A program made the position numbers and the translations under genes. From NCBI RefSeq assembly GCF_041902845.1, contig NZ_CP159486.1, forward strand, positions 868,001 through 932,000: 64,000 nt of DNA, in the 5' to 3' direction. Positions within the stretch are counted from its first letter, which is position 1. Every line of letters starts with the position of its first letter. Under the pieces are notes generated by a model. That model was given only the letters and a program-made list of their open reading frames with translations. It made no database searches and had not been told where the DNA came from. This document shows positions 44,131 through 52,560 of this stretch, piece after piece. This stretch comes from Limibacterium fermenti (GTDB taxonomy: Bacteria; Bacteroidota; Bacteroidia; Bacteroidales; Dysgonomonadaceae).

Positions 44131-45435
44131 TTACAAGCCGAAAGCTTTTTTGATTCTTTCGACCTGATCGAGTTTTTCCCAAGTAAACAGTTCGACTTGT
44201 TTTACAACGGGTTCGGGCATATAGCGCGAGGCAAACGTTTTGGTAACCGTCTGCGGTTGCCGGCCGAAGTGTCCGTAGGAAGCCGTTTCCAAATAAATAG
44301 GATTGCGTAGTTTCAGCAGGTCTTCAATCGCCTTGGGGCGCAGATCGAAAAGCTCTTTCACTTTGGCTGCAATAGCCCCGTCGGAGAGGGAGACGTTGCT
44401 TTTTCCGAACGTGTTTACATAGACATTCATGGGTTGCGCCACGCCGATGGCATAAGCGACCTGAATGAGTATCTCGGGGGCCACGCCGGCGGCAACGAGG
44501 TTCTTGGCGATGTAGCGCGCCATATAAGCGGCCGAACGGTCGACTTTCGACGGGTCTTTCCCCGAAAAGGCGCCTCCGCCGTGCAAAGCTTTTCCGCCGT
44601 AGGTGTCGACGATAATCTTTCGCCCGGTAAGTCCCGTGTCGCCATGCGGACCGCCGATAACGAATTTGCCGGTAGGGTTGACGTAGTACTTGATGTCGTC
44701 GCTGAAAAGGGCATATACATCCTTGCGCTGTTTATACTTTTCTCGGACGCGCGGGATGAGGATTTCGATGACATCGCGGCGAATTTTGTCCTGTATGGCC
44801 AGGTCGGCTTCAGCTTGTGCACGGGGAGAGTTGTCGGCGGGAGCGATAAAATCGTCGTGCTGCGTGGAAAGGACGATGGTGTCGATGCCCAGGGGCGTGC
44901 CGTCTTCGGAATATTCGATGGTGACCTGCGACTTGGAGTCGGGACGGAGGTAAGGCATGAGGTTCGATTCGTTTTTGCGGATGGATGCCAGTTCGCGCAA
45001 CAAAGTGTGGCTCAAGTCGAGCGGCAGCGGTATGTAATTATCCGTTTCGTTGGTGGCATAGCCGAACATCATCCCCTGGTCGCCGGCCCCCTGGTCGAGC
45101 GGATCGATTTTGCCGTCGACACCCCGGTTGATGTCTTCCGACTGTTCGTGGATGCTCGAAAATACGCCGCAGGAACGGGCTTCGAATTGATATTCGCTTT
45201 TAGTATAGCCGATGCCGGCGATGATGTCGCGCGCCACTTCGGCCACATCCACATAAGCTTTGGATTTCACTTCACCGGCCAGCACCACTTGCCCGGTGGT
45301 GACTAATGTTTCGCAAGCGACCTTAGAGTTGGAATCGTAGGCTAGAAACCAGTCGAGTAAGGCATCCGATATTTGGTCGGCCACTTTGTCGGGATGTCCT
45401 TCCGATACCGACTCGGATGTAAATAAATAGTTCAT
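44131..45435 (-). CDS. metK: S-adenosylmethionine synthetase
   Basis: A 434-residue enzyme making SAM from methionine and ATP. Motifs SEGHPDKVADQISDALLD, GAGDQGMMFGYATNETDNYIP, GGPHGDTGLTGRKIIVDTYGG and GGGAFSGKDPSKVDRSAAY are intact. Its 5' leader holds a SAM-II-like riboswitch (45522-45573) just after a -7 element, so its own product probably represses it. Confidence 0.97.
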   Translation of the reverse strand: MNYLFTSESVSEGHPDKVADQISDALLDWFLAYDSNSKVACETLVTTGQVVLAGEVKSKAYVDVAEVARDIIAGIGYTKSEYQFEARSCGVFSSIHEQSEDINRGVDGKIDPLDQGAGDQGMMFGYATNETDNYIPLPLDLSHTLLRELASIRKNESNLMPYLRPDSKSQVTIEYSEDGTPLGIDTIVLSTQHDDFIAPADNSPRAQAEADLAIQDKIRRDVIEILIPRVREKYKQRKDVYALFSDDIKYYVNPTGKFVIGGPHGDTGLTGRKIIVDTYGGKALHGGGAFSGKDPSKVDRSAAYMARYIAKNLVAAGVAPEILIQVAYAIGVAQPMNVYVNTFGKSNVSLSDGAIAAKVKELFDLRPKAIEDLLKLRNPIYLETASYGHFGRQPQTVTKTFASRYMPEPVVKQVELFTWEKLDQVERIKKAFGL

Positions 45436-45521
45436 ATATAGGTTGTTTTGTTAATGATGAATGTATCATAAACAAAGGACGATCGAAACCGGAGCAAGGA
45501 AAGAAAAGGAATGCGGAAGCA

Positions 45522-45573
45522 GTCGTTTTAGCATTTTTTTCGGTGGTTGCAAGCAGTCAAATCTGTCCACGAG
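45522..45573 (-). promoter_or_regulatory. SAM-II-like riboswitch in the metK leader
   Basis: Read on the minus strand, the segment has the SAM-II order of conserved elements: a 5' stem strand TCGTGG, loop GATTTGA, TTGCAACCAC (the CCAC closing the stem), an A-rich stretch and TGCTAAAACG. These align with the metA/metX SAM-II core (GAUUUnA, UUGCA, AAA, GCUAAA). The downstream part of the leader, to the ATG at 45435, is AU-rich and could hold the expression platform. The predicted start is at about 45580, so the aptamer lies at the very 5' end. Match judged by eye. Confidence 0.65.
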
Positions 45574-45586
45574 TTTATGTTGAGTG

Positions 45587-45594
45587 CAAAGGTA
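45587..45594 (-). promoter_or_regulatory. -7 element of the metK promoter
   Basis: The minus strand reads TACCTTTG, which would start transcription near 45580 and give a 145-base leader carrying the SAM-II-like element. The -33 box is poor (TTTT). Confidence 0.5.
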
Positions 45595-45801
45595 AAGGAT
45601 ACGGGCGAGAAAAAAGCCGTAAAACAGTTAAAATGTCTTATAATCGTGGAGCGACCGTTTGGAAGGCGTGTAAATTCGTATTTTTGTATGAAAAAGTTTT
45701 TCCGGTCTATCTGTTTTCTGGGATTTGACCGATAAAGAAGAGCGGGGACTGTTTGATCCGTTAGACGGCATGTAGCCGGCTAACAATAATGTATGTGTTC
45801 T

Positions 45802-46815
45802 ATGAAGTTTGATCGAAATTGGTTTTACGTGTTTGTTTTTTGTGTGCTCCTTTCGAGTAACATGCAGGCTCAGGATATGGCTTATCCTATTGAAGGCGAT
45901 GGCGTTTATTCGTTTTTGCGCCGCTGGAACAGGGTCGATACATCGTATGTGCGCGAATTCACCGACCTGAATACCGGCCGGTTCAACGACCGGGGCGGAT
46001 TGGAACTGGGAACGGTGTATCTGATACCGCTGTTACATCCCGGCGATGTGTATCCGCCGCTGGAGCCGGTTTATCAACCGGTCGACGTATCGATATTCGG
46101 AAAAGCCTATCAGGATATCTCCGTCCGGTCCCAACGGCTTAAGAATGCCTGCTTTTATATTATAGGCGGGCATGGAGGCCCCGATCCGGGAGCGGTGGCG
46201 CGAGTGGACGGGCGTGAGTTGCACGAAGACGAATATGCCTATGACATCGCCTTGCGCCTTGCCCGTAACCTGATGATGGAAGGGGCGACCGTGTATGTCA
46301 TCATTCAAGATCCGGACGATGGTATCCGGGACGATCGTTATCTGAATAACCGTTATAACGAGACGTGCATGGGCGACCCTATCCCGAAAAATCAACTCGA
46401 TCGCCTGCGCCAACGGGTGAATAAGGTGAACGGCTTATATGAACGCGATCAAAACAAATTCGATTATTTCCGCACCATCGAACTGCATGTCGACAGCCGT
46501 AACCAGGGCAAACGCCTCGACGTGTTTTTTTATCATTCCGACAACCGGCATGCTCAAACGCTGGCCACGGGCATGCGCGATTTGTTCCGTATGAAGTATG
46601 ATACGCATCAGCCGGGGCGCGGTTTCGGCGGTTTCGTGGAATATCGGGGATTGTATACGTTGCGTAATTTGAAAGTGCCTTCGTTATTGATTGAAGTAGG
46701 AAACATTCAGAATGAGTCCGACCGCCGCCGGATTGTGTTGAACAATAATCGGCAAGCGCTTGCCAACTGGATGTCGCAGGCGTGTGTGGAAGATTTTGAA
46801 AAGTCGAAGTGGTAA
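45802..46815 (+). CDS. Secreted N-acetylmuramoyl-L-alanine amidase
   Basis: About 337 residues from MKFDRNWFYVFVFCVLLSS (ATG 45802; a second ATG 9 bases upstream is possible). It has a signal peptide and an amidase_3 domain with zinc-site motifs IIGGHGGPDPGA, DIALRLARNLMMEGATVYVI, the histidine of TIELHVDSRN and the catalytic glutamate region SLLIEVGNIQNESDR. It cleaves the amide between MurNAc and the stem peptide. The gap 45436-45801 holds the metK leader and no further gene. Confidence 0.92.
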   Translation: MKFDRNWFYVFVFCVLLSSNMQAQDMAYPIEGDGVYSFLRRWNRVDTSYVREFTDLNTGRFNDRGGLELGTVYLIPLLHPGDVYPPLEPVYQPVDVSIFGKAYQDISVRSQRLKNACFYIIGGHGGPDPGAVARVDGRELHEDEYAYDIALRLARNLMMEGATVYVIIQDPDDGIRDDRYLNNRYNETCMGDPIPKNQLDRLRQRVNKVNGLYERDQNKFDYFRTIELHVDSRNQGKRLDVFFYHSDNRHAQTLATGMRDLFRMKYDTHQPGRGFGGFVEYRGLYTLRNLKVPSLLIEVGNIQNESDRRRIVLNNNRQALANWMSQACVEDFEKSKW

Positions 46816-46886
46816 TCGCTCCGAAAGGGGCTTCGGAAGAAGATTTTTGTGGAGATGAAGACGAGACGCGGTATATTCTGCGTGAA

Positions 46887-46918
46887 TTTGTTTTACATCT
46901 GGATTTATCCTAACTTTG
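46887..46918 (+). promoter_or_regulatory. Promoter of the DUF3791/DUF3990 cassette
   Basis: TTTG (46887-46890), 20 bases and TAACTTTG (46911-46918) match the Bacteroidetes consensus. The predicted start (about 46925) lies about 19 bases before the first ATG at 46944, so the cassette seems to have its own promoter. Confidence 0.7.
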
Positions 46919-46943
46919 TCGTTGATAAACAGAGCGAAGGATT

Positions 46944-47168
46944 ATGGATAAGGAAGTAAAAAATAAAATCGAATATATGATTGCCTGTATTTCTGAATTT
47001 GCCGATCGGTATGGCCTTTCTTCGCGGCAGGCATTCAGTTATTTGTATTTTTATAAAGGCATCGCATTTCTGGATAATAGTTACGAAGCCGAACACCAGT
47101 TTTCGATAGAAGATGCCGTGGATGATGTGACGGATTACTGTAAACGTCAAGGAGGGGCTTTGGCATGA
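46944..47168 (+). CDS. DUF3791 small protein, first copy of the cassette
   Basis: A 74-residue helical protein (CISEFADRYGLSSRQAFSYLYFYKGIAFL) of the DUF3791 family. Its stop overlaps the start of the DUF3990 gene (ATGA), so translation is coupled. In Bacteroidales such small proteins occur next to DUF3990 genes, a pattern like a toxin's partner. The sequence shows no catalytic motif. Confidence 0.8.
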   Translation: MDKEVKNKIEYMIACISEFADRYGLSSRQAFSYLYFYKGIAFLDNSYEAEHQFSIEDAVDDVTDYCKRQGGALA

Positions 47169-47644
47169 AATTGTATCACGGATCGAACATGCGGATCGAT
47201 ACAATCGATTTGTCTAAATCCAAACCACATAAAGATTTCGGACAAGGATTTTATCTCTCCGACAATGAAGAGCAGGCATGGGCAATGGCATCGCAGAAAG
47301 TAATACAAACAGAAGTCGGAACAGAAACCCTCAATGTATATGAATTTGACGAAAAAAATCTCACTGCCGGCCGTTTGCATGTCTTGCGATTTGATGAATA
47401 TACGAAAGAATGGGCCGAATTTGTCGTGGCTAACAGAAACCGGACCAACAGAAAATTTGTTCATGATTATGATATAGTTATTGGCCCGATTGCCGATGAT
47501 AAAGTAGGGGTGCAGATTCGCTTATACAATGAAAACTATATTGATATGAGTATTTTACTCAAACGGTTGAAATATATAAAAGGAATAACCTTGCAATATT
47601 TTTTTGGTACGCAACGGGCTATTCAAACATTGAAAAGAATATGA
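47165..47644 (+). CDS. DUF3990 protein, possible ADP-ribosyltransferase-like effector
   Basis: A 159-residue protein with the DUF3990 pattern: LYHGSNM at the start, FGQGFYLSDNEEQAWAMA, and EWAEFVVANR. The placement of H5, Y30 and E85 resembles the H-Y-E triad of diphtheria-toxin-type ADP-ribosyltransferases. That reading is by motif spacing, and no activity is known here. The gene is sandwiched and translationally coupled between two DUF3791 genes. The layout would suit a toxin with one or two antidotes, or an effector with its chaperones. Confidence 0.8.
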   Translation: MKLYHGSNMRIDTIDLSKSKPHKDFGQGFYLSDNEEQAWAMASQKVIQTEVGTETLNVYEFDEKNLTAGRLHVLRFDEYTKEWAEFVVANRNRTNRKFVHDYDIVIGPIADDKVGVQIRLYNENYIDMSILLKRLKYIKGITLQYFFGTQRAIQTLKRI

Positions 47645-47859
47645 CGGATAAACAGTTTTTGATAGAAGCAATCACCAAAGACTTGATTGAATATTTGATG
47701 GAAGACTATCGGCTTAGTTTGCCGGAAGCTTTTCACAAGCTTTACCATTCCGACACATATTCCAAGTTGCTTGATGAGCGTTCGGGGCTATATCTGCAAA
47801 GTTCCGGTTATGTGTACGATTTTTTGCATCATGAAATTAAAACCGGAAAAACAGGTTAG
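47641..47859 (+). CDS. DUF3791 small protein, second copy of the cassette
   Basis: A 72-residue helical protein (DLIEYLMEDYRLSLPEAFHKLYHSDTYSKLLDERSGLYLQ) related to the first partner by pattern (short helical, YRLS-LPEAF versus YGLSSRQAF), though divergent. It overlaps the DUF3990 stop by four bases. It lies last in the cassette; a short orphan frame follows. Confidence 0.75.
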   Translation: MTDKQFLIEAITKDLIEYLMEDYRLSLPEAFHKLYHSDTYSKLLDERSGLYLQSSGYVYDFLHHEIKTGKTG

Positions 47860-47885
47860 TCAGGCGGAAAATAACGACCTTAGGC

Positions 47886-48020
47886 ATGGAAATTATCCAT
47901 CAGTATCCGGAAAAGAATATCCATGAGTGCAGAGAAATCTTCATTCCGGCTATTGATGCGGAATTCAGATGGGGAATCGAGACTCCTGCCAATAAATTAA
48001 CAAAATTTGCACCGATATAG
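47886..48020 (+). other. Short open frame of 44 codons, doubtful
   Basis: An ATG-to-TAG frame (MEIIHQYPEKNIHECREIF...) follows the cassette by 26 bases. The composition is protein-like, but no homologue is recognised and no promoter is seen. It might be a remnant of a larger gene. The 227-base gap between 47859 and 48087 otherwise holds only a TAAATTTG -7 element at 48056-48063. Confidence 0.2.
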
Positions 48021-48086
48021 TTGGTGTAAACGAGTTATTTTCAGGAAAAAAGAAGTAAATTTGGGCATTTATTACAATAAAAAGAA

Positions 48087-48647
48087 ATGGGACAATATTT
48101 GGCATTGGGTTTGGCGCACACGATGAGTATTTCTCTTGATGAAATACGCAAACAAGAGATTTCAAACGAAGAACTGCGGCAAGGGATTGAACGGGAACTG
48201 CTATTTGATCTAAACTTGTATGATGAGGCGGAGGCGGACGAAGAATTTTTGTTCACTTTAAAAGGACAGTCGCTCGAAAAGGGTTTGATACCGTTTTTAG
48301 AGGTATTGTACCCCATTCTTTACAGAAGAAAAGATGAAAAGGAATACCTCTCCCTTCTGAAGCAACTCCGTGAAATGCCGTCTGCGAGATGGTTGGATTT
48401 GGCAGAAGAGAAAAACAACGCTGCTTTTCAATATGATCGGTTCGCCGGATATGATTACATCACTATTCCGAAAGCTTTTTATCCGAGTATTCGTATCGAT
48501 TTTAACTGTTTTCTTTTTTACATTGGATATGGAAAAATCATAACGGAAGGAATAGCCGATTTTCTCTATTTCTTCAAGTATTGCATCTATAAAACCTTTA
48601 AGGATCATCCTCTCGTAAGATCCGTCCGGGTATATATAACCGGCTAA
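48087..48647 (+). CDS. Hypothetical protein (186 residues)
   Basis: Not recognised. The N-terminal half is acidic and helical (DEIRKQEISNEELRQGIERELLF); the C-terminus is rich in aromatic and hydrophobic residues (DYITIPKAFYPSIRI, IADFLYFFKYCIYKTF). No signal peptide. It lies downstream of the DUF3990 cassette, so a link to it (for example immunity) is possible but unsupported. Confidence 0.55.
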   Translation: MGQYLALGLAHTMSISLDEIRKQEISNEELRQGIERELLFDLNLYDEAEADEEFLFTLKGQSLEKGLIPFLEVLYPILYRRKDEKEYLSLLKQLREMPSARWLDLAEEKNNAAFQYDRFAGYDYITIPKAFYPSIRIDFNCFLFYIGYGKIITEGIADFLYFFKYCIYKTFKDHPLVRSVRVYITG

Positions 48648-48679
48648 ATAGATTCCGCTGCTTGAAATGATACTAAAAG

Positions 48680-48859
48680 ATGAAACGATTAGAGACCTAT
48701 TTATCAGATATTGTTGTATTATGTAAAAAGCATAAAGTGAAATCTTTATATGCTTTCGGATCCGTCCTGAACGAAGGGCTTCATCCTGAAAGCGATATTG
48801 ATTTCATCGTCGGTTTTCTGTTTATTGGTTCTTCATCAGGCCTTTCAGCGGATGGATAA
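48680..48859 (+). pseudogene. Truncated minimal nucleotidyltransferase (MNT) gene
   Basis: 59 codons encode the start of a nucleotidyltransferase: KHKVKSLYAFGSVLNEG then SDIDFIVGF, the GS-x-DxD signature. After DFIVGFL the frame turns into non-homologous sequence and stops, so the second half of the roughly 100-residue domain is lost, probably by a frameshift or deletion. Such MNT domains occur in HEPN-MNT toxin-antitoxin modules. The gap 48648-48964 holds no other gene. Confidence 0.7.
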
Positions 48860-48964
48860 GGATAGCTGCTCTCAGAAGATTAAAACAAGATATCTCTCGG
48901 GGGAATATCGCTCAGGAAAGATGAAACGAATAACCTCCGTCATTTTTTTAAATACGATACGAAG

Positions 48965-49753
48965 ATGGCAAAAACTCCGGATAAAGGCAAGATAGACCGG
49001 GACGAATATCTCGATATGCGGTACATGTACTACAAATTGCGGAAGTATTTTCCCGATGATTTAAAAGAAAAAGGGGACTGGATCATGGATTTTTTCCATG
49101 CCCGAGTCGAAATTATCCAGCCTGCAAAGTATGACCTACAGGATGCGCTCATTGAACATACGAAGAGGCAATATCCCCAACTCGATGTTGCCGGGAAACC
49201 TTATCTCGACGAATGCATCGATGAGATCGCGTTGATGGCCGCTGATTTCCTCGCGGCCGATCTCTACGAAGAACTCAAGAATATCCGCGAAGGAAAACCG
49301 TATTACATGCCGGAAAAATTTGCAGATCATGTCGCGTTTTTCTGTCGTCCGCGCATCCCGAAATTGGAAAACGGCGATAACTACAGAGTCTCGAAATCGG
49401 GTAAAATAACCGAAGAGATGATACAACAGTGGGTCAAAGAGGATAATGACGATGAAATAGCTTACTGTAACGAAGTCAACGGCCGGAAATCGGCATTTAT
49501 CGAAACCGTGCAACCCATCCTGTTCAAGCATTTCAAAGAAGGGCTCGATGAGTTGGACGTTGACGGATGGAACCGCTACGGCATCGTCGTCGGAAATGCT
49601 TTCGAACTTTATTCCGACGACTGCCGCGATTTGGCCGGTTATCTCGAAGACGGATTGCTCGACGTACATCCCGGCTTGGACTTTCATCGTTTCGCCCTCA
49701 AAACAGATAAAGAGCAAAGGGAGGCTTATAAACTTTCCGGGGGTAAAAAATAA
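48965..49753 (+). CDS. Hypothetical protein, first of a tandem paralogue pair
   Basis: A 262-residue protein of unknown family. It shares a layout with the next gene: YMYYKLRKYFPD versus NKYEYGEIRDAFPE, EHTKRQYPQLDVAGKPYLDE versus EHTLKQYPELDVPGKPGLTR, and HFKEGLDELDVDGWNRYGI versus YFKASLDELDAEGWNRYGI. Rich in acidic and aromatic residues, no signal peptide, no membrane helix. The pair arose by duplication. Confidence 0.65.
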   Translation: MAKTPDKGKIDRDEYLDMRYMYYKLRKYFPDDLKEKGDWIMDFFHARVEIIQPAKYDLQDALIEHTKRQYPQLDVAGKPYLDECIDEIALMAADFLAADLYEELKNIREGKPYYMPEKFADHVAFFCRPRIPKLENGDNYRVSKSGKITEEMIQQWVKEDNDDEIAYCNEVNGRKSAFIETVQPILFKHFKEGLDELDVDGWNRYGIVVGNAFELYSDDCRDLAGYLEDGLLDVHPGLDFHRFALKTDKEQREAYKLSGGKK

Positions 49754-49789
49754 GCCGGCAAATTATTCGATAAAAACAGAAGCAAAAAG

Positions 49790-50566
49790 ATGAAAACAAT
49801 AGACAATGCCCGGTTTGATAGAGAGCGATTCCGCCGGAACAAATACGAGTACGGCGAAATACGGGATGCTTTTCCCGAAAAAATTCAGGAACTGCTGGAT
49901 TCGAGTTTCGAACTGCTAAGCCCTTTTATCGAGATTATCGACCCCGCAAGAAGCGAGTTGCGGGAGGCTCTTATCGAACATACCCTAAAGCAATATCCCG
50001 AACTCGATGTGCCCGGAAAGCCTGGGTTGACACGGTATATCATAGATATTGCCGATATGGCTGCCAATTCGATCGCTTCGGATATCTTCCGGGAACTCCA
50101 ACATATTTCCGAAGGACAACCGTATAATCCTCCGGAAAAATACGAGAGATATGTGACGTTTTACGCCCGCCCGCGTGTGCCGAAACTTAAAACGAAGGAA
50201 GATTTCCGTTTTTTGAAGGATATCCCCGATGAGGTGTTGACGCAATGGGTGGAAGAAGATAATCAGGAAGAAATAGAGGCCTGCGAGTATCTTAACGGCT
50301 TGAAATCAGCTTTTATAGAAGTCGTCCAACCCACCCTGTTCAAATATTTCAAGGCTTCGCTCGACGAGTTGGATGCCGAAGGATGGAACCGTTATGGAAT
50401 AGCCGTCGGAGCTGCTTTTGAATGTTATCGCGAGGATTGCGACGATTTGTGTTATTATCTCGAAAAAGGTTGTCTCGACGAGGATTCCGGCTTGGATTTT
50501 TATCATTTCGCCATACAAATGCAACACGAACAAAATGAGAAGTACATGTCTCCTGCAAACAAGTGA
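49790..50566 (+). CDS. Hypothetical protein, second of a tandem paralogue pair
   Basis: A 258-residue paralogue of the preceding protein with the same conserved blocks (EHTLKQYPELDVPGKPG, FYARPRVPKLKTKEDFRFLKD, LDELDAEGWNRYGIAVGAAFECYREDC). It follows 36 bases downstream. No function is evident. The nearby cassette and MNT relic suggest an accessory island, so an immunity or stress role is speculative. Confidence 0.65.
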   Translation: MKTIDNARFDRERFRRNKYEYGEIRDAFPEKIQELLDSSFELLSPFIEIIDPARSELREALIEHTLKQYPELDVPGKPGLTRYIIDIADMAANSIASDIFRELQHISEGQPYNPPEKYERYVTFYARPRVPKLKTKEDFRFLKDIPDEVLTQWVEEDNQEEIEACEYLNGLKSAFIEVVQPTLFKYFKASLDELDAEGWNRYGIAVGAAFECYREDCDDLCYYLEKGCLDEDSGLDFYHFAIQMQHEQNEKYMSPANK

Positions 50567-50703
50567 ATTATCTTTACGTAGTTCCGCAATGAGTTCTGTA
50601 CGGAAGTATGAATATTACGAAGAATAAATCCTTCGAGCGCGAAACAATCTTATCAAAAAATCCGTTCATAAGAAAGTCTTGAATTTTATAAATCGACCGG
50701 ATA

Positions 50704-51288
50704 ATGACTGAAAAAGAAAAATGTTTGCAAGGGCTTTTGTATAACGCAAACTATGACGAAGAATTATTAAGAGAAAGAGCGGTTTGCAAAGATCGTTGTC
50801 TCGAGTATAACCAAACAAAAAGTTCGGATATAAAGCGGAGAAAGGAATTACTAAAACAACTCGTCCCGAATTCCAAAGAAAATATCTCCATAGAACCTCC
50901 TTTTTGGTGTGATTATGGCTATAACATCGAATTCGGAAATACTATTTTTGTCAATCACAACCTTGTGATATTGGATGAAGCAAAAGTAACCTTAGGCGAT
51001 AACATTTTTATCGGTCCTAATTGTAGCTTTTATACGGCAGTCCATCCGCTCGATGCCGCTCAAAGGAACGAAGGCCTTGAATACGCCCGCCCGATTTCCA
51101 TCGGCAACAATGTCTGGTTGGGAGGAAATGTGGTCGTTCTCCCCGGAGTGAATATCGGTGATCATTCGGTTATAGGCGCGGGGAGTGTCGTTACGAAAGA
51201 TATTCCGGCGAATGTCGTTGCCTTCGGAAATCCTTGTAAAGTGATAAGACAAATCGAACAGAAGAACACTCCGGACATTTCTCAATGA
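50704..51288 (+). CDS. Maltose/galactoside O-acetyltransferase family protein
   Basis: A 194-residue left-handed beta-helix (hexapeptide repeat) protein. The N-terminal helical domain (MTEKEKCLQGLLYNANYDEEL) is typical of the Maa/LacA group. The active-site histidine lies in FYTAVHPLDAAQRN, followed by WLGGNVVVLPGVNIGDHSVIGAGSVVTKDIP. It acetylates sugars using acetyl-CoA; the real substrate is not known. About 130 bases of gene-free sequence precede it. Confidence 0.92.
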   Translation: MTEKEKCLQGLLYNANYDEELLRERAVCKDRCLEYNQTKSSDIKRRKELLKQLVPNSKENISIEPPFWCDYGYNIEFGNTIFVNHNLVILDEAKVTLGDNIFIGPNCSFYTAVHPLDAAQRNEGLEYARPISIGNNVWLGGNVVVLPGVNIGDHSVIGAGSVVTKDIPANVVAFGNPCKVIRQIEQKNTPDISQ

Positions 51289-51345
51289 AGATTTTGCCGG
51301 GTGATAATCAGAGAATACTTAACGGTTTAATTAAATAGATTCAAA

Positions 51346-51717
51346 ATGAAAGAAACAAGATTTTTATTCATGGTATTATTGTTATTGGGTGTTTGCATCA
51401 CACTAAATGCGAATGATTTAACGAAGTCCGTTCAAGGAGTTTGGACGGTGAGAGTTGTAGGAGCGCCTTATGGTTATCAGGATTATCAGGTGACGGTAAA
51501 GCAAGTCGAAGGAAAATCCTTTGCCGACGTCAAGAGTTCGGCTTTGAATTTGAAGGATCAGGAATTGAAAGAAGTCGATGGCAAACTGACGACGACCGTG
51601 GATGTCGGTGAGAGTGTCCATGTCGTGATCTGGAAGGAGAAAGGCCGGATAAAAGGTACGGCCGATACGTCTATGGGCAAATTACCGATAGAATTCAGCC
51701 GTCCGGAAGTAAAATGA
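51346..51717 (+). CDS. Secreted hypothetical protein (123 residues)
   Basis: Signal peptide MKETRFLFMVLLLLGVCITLNA followed by a small soluble domain of mixed strands and lysine-rich turns (GVWTVRVVGAPYGYQDYQVT, HVVIWKEKGRIKGTADTSMG). The fold resembles small extracellular or periplasmic beta-sandwich proteins of Bacteroidetes, but no family was identified. Confidence 0.65.
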   Translation: MKETRFLFMVLLLLGVCITLNANDLTKSVQGVWTVRVVGAPYGYQDYQVTVKQVEGKSFADVKSSALNLKDQELKEVDGKLTTTVDVGESVHVVIWKEKGRIKGTADTSMGKLPIEFSRPEVK

Positions 51718-51763
51718 CATCGTTCATGAGCAACCGGGGAAGAGATATCTTAACCGGTTGCTT

Positions 51764-52369
51764 TTACAACACGTTCATTTCCTTCAATACCTTTTCGAGA
51801 TTGACCCTTTCGGTGAAATGAATCGTTTGGAAGCCCATTTGCCGGGCCGTCTCGATGTTGCGGGCATTGTCGTCGATAAAAAGCGACTCGCTTGCATTCA
51901 GATTGTACCGGTCTAAAAGCACTTGATAAAGCCGGGGATCGGGTTTGGCGACTTTTTCCTCTCCCGACACCACGATCCCTTTCAGATACCGAAAAAAGTC
52001 ATATCGTTTAAACGCAACCGGAATCATTTCACTCGACCAGTTCGTGAGGCCGTATACGGGATATTTCTCACTCAACGGCTTCACTAAGCGGACGTTTTCC
52101 TCTATTTCGCCTCCCAGCATTTTTTCCCACCGGTCGTAAAACAGGGTAATCTGCTCGCGGTATTCCGGATGTTCCGCTTGTAACAGAGCCGTCGCTTCGG
52201 CTAACGGGCGGCCGGCATCCTGTTGAATGTTCCACTCCGGAGAACAGATTTCCCGAAGAAAATATTCCATCTCCTCCTTGCTTTTAAACACATTATGATA
52301 TAAGTAAAGCGGGTTCCAATCGATGAGAACACCTCCGAAATCGAAGATAATGTTTTTTAATTCCTGCAT
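51764..52369 (-). CDS. HAD-superfamily hydrolase (subfamily IA phosphatase)
   Basis: A 201-residue protein with the HAD motifs: nucleophile region IIFDFGGVLIDWNP (motif I), GLTNWSSEMI (motif II threonine/serine), the lysine in GEEKVAKPDPRLY and LFIDDNARNIETARQMG (motif IV). Similar to the YihX/alpha-glucose-1-phosphate phosphatase group. Substrate unknown. Confidence 0.9.
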   Translation of the reverse strand: MQELKNIIFDFGGVLIDWNPLYLYHNVFKSKEEMEYFLREICSPEWNIQQDAGRPLAEATALLQAEHPEYREQITLFYDRWEKMLGGEIEENVRLVKPLSEKYPVYGLTNWSSEMIPVAFKRYDFFRYLKGIVVSGEEKVAKPDPRLYQVLLDRYNLNASESLFIDDNARNIETARQMGFQTIHFTERVNLEKVLKEMNVL

Positions 52370-52560
52370 GATCTGTTTTTTATGCCCAAAAATACATGAT
52401 TTGCTTTCAACATCGTTCGTTTTTGTGCAAGATATCTTTAATAAATCTTTATTTATTGTTAAAATCAGGCGAAAGAGATCGTCCGTTCATCCAAATTCAT
52501 TACTTTTACCACATCAAAAAGTCAACGATTCGTTCAAATCCCGATAGTTAAAGTAATATT

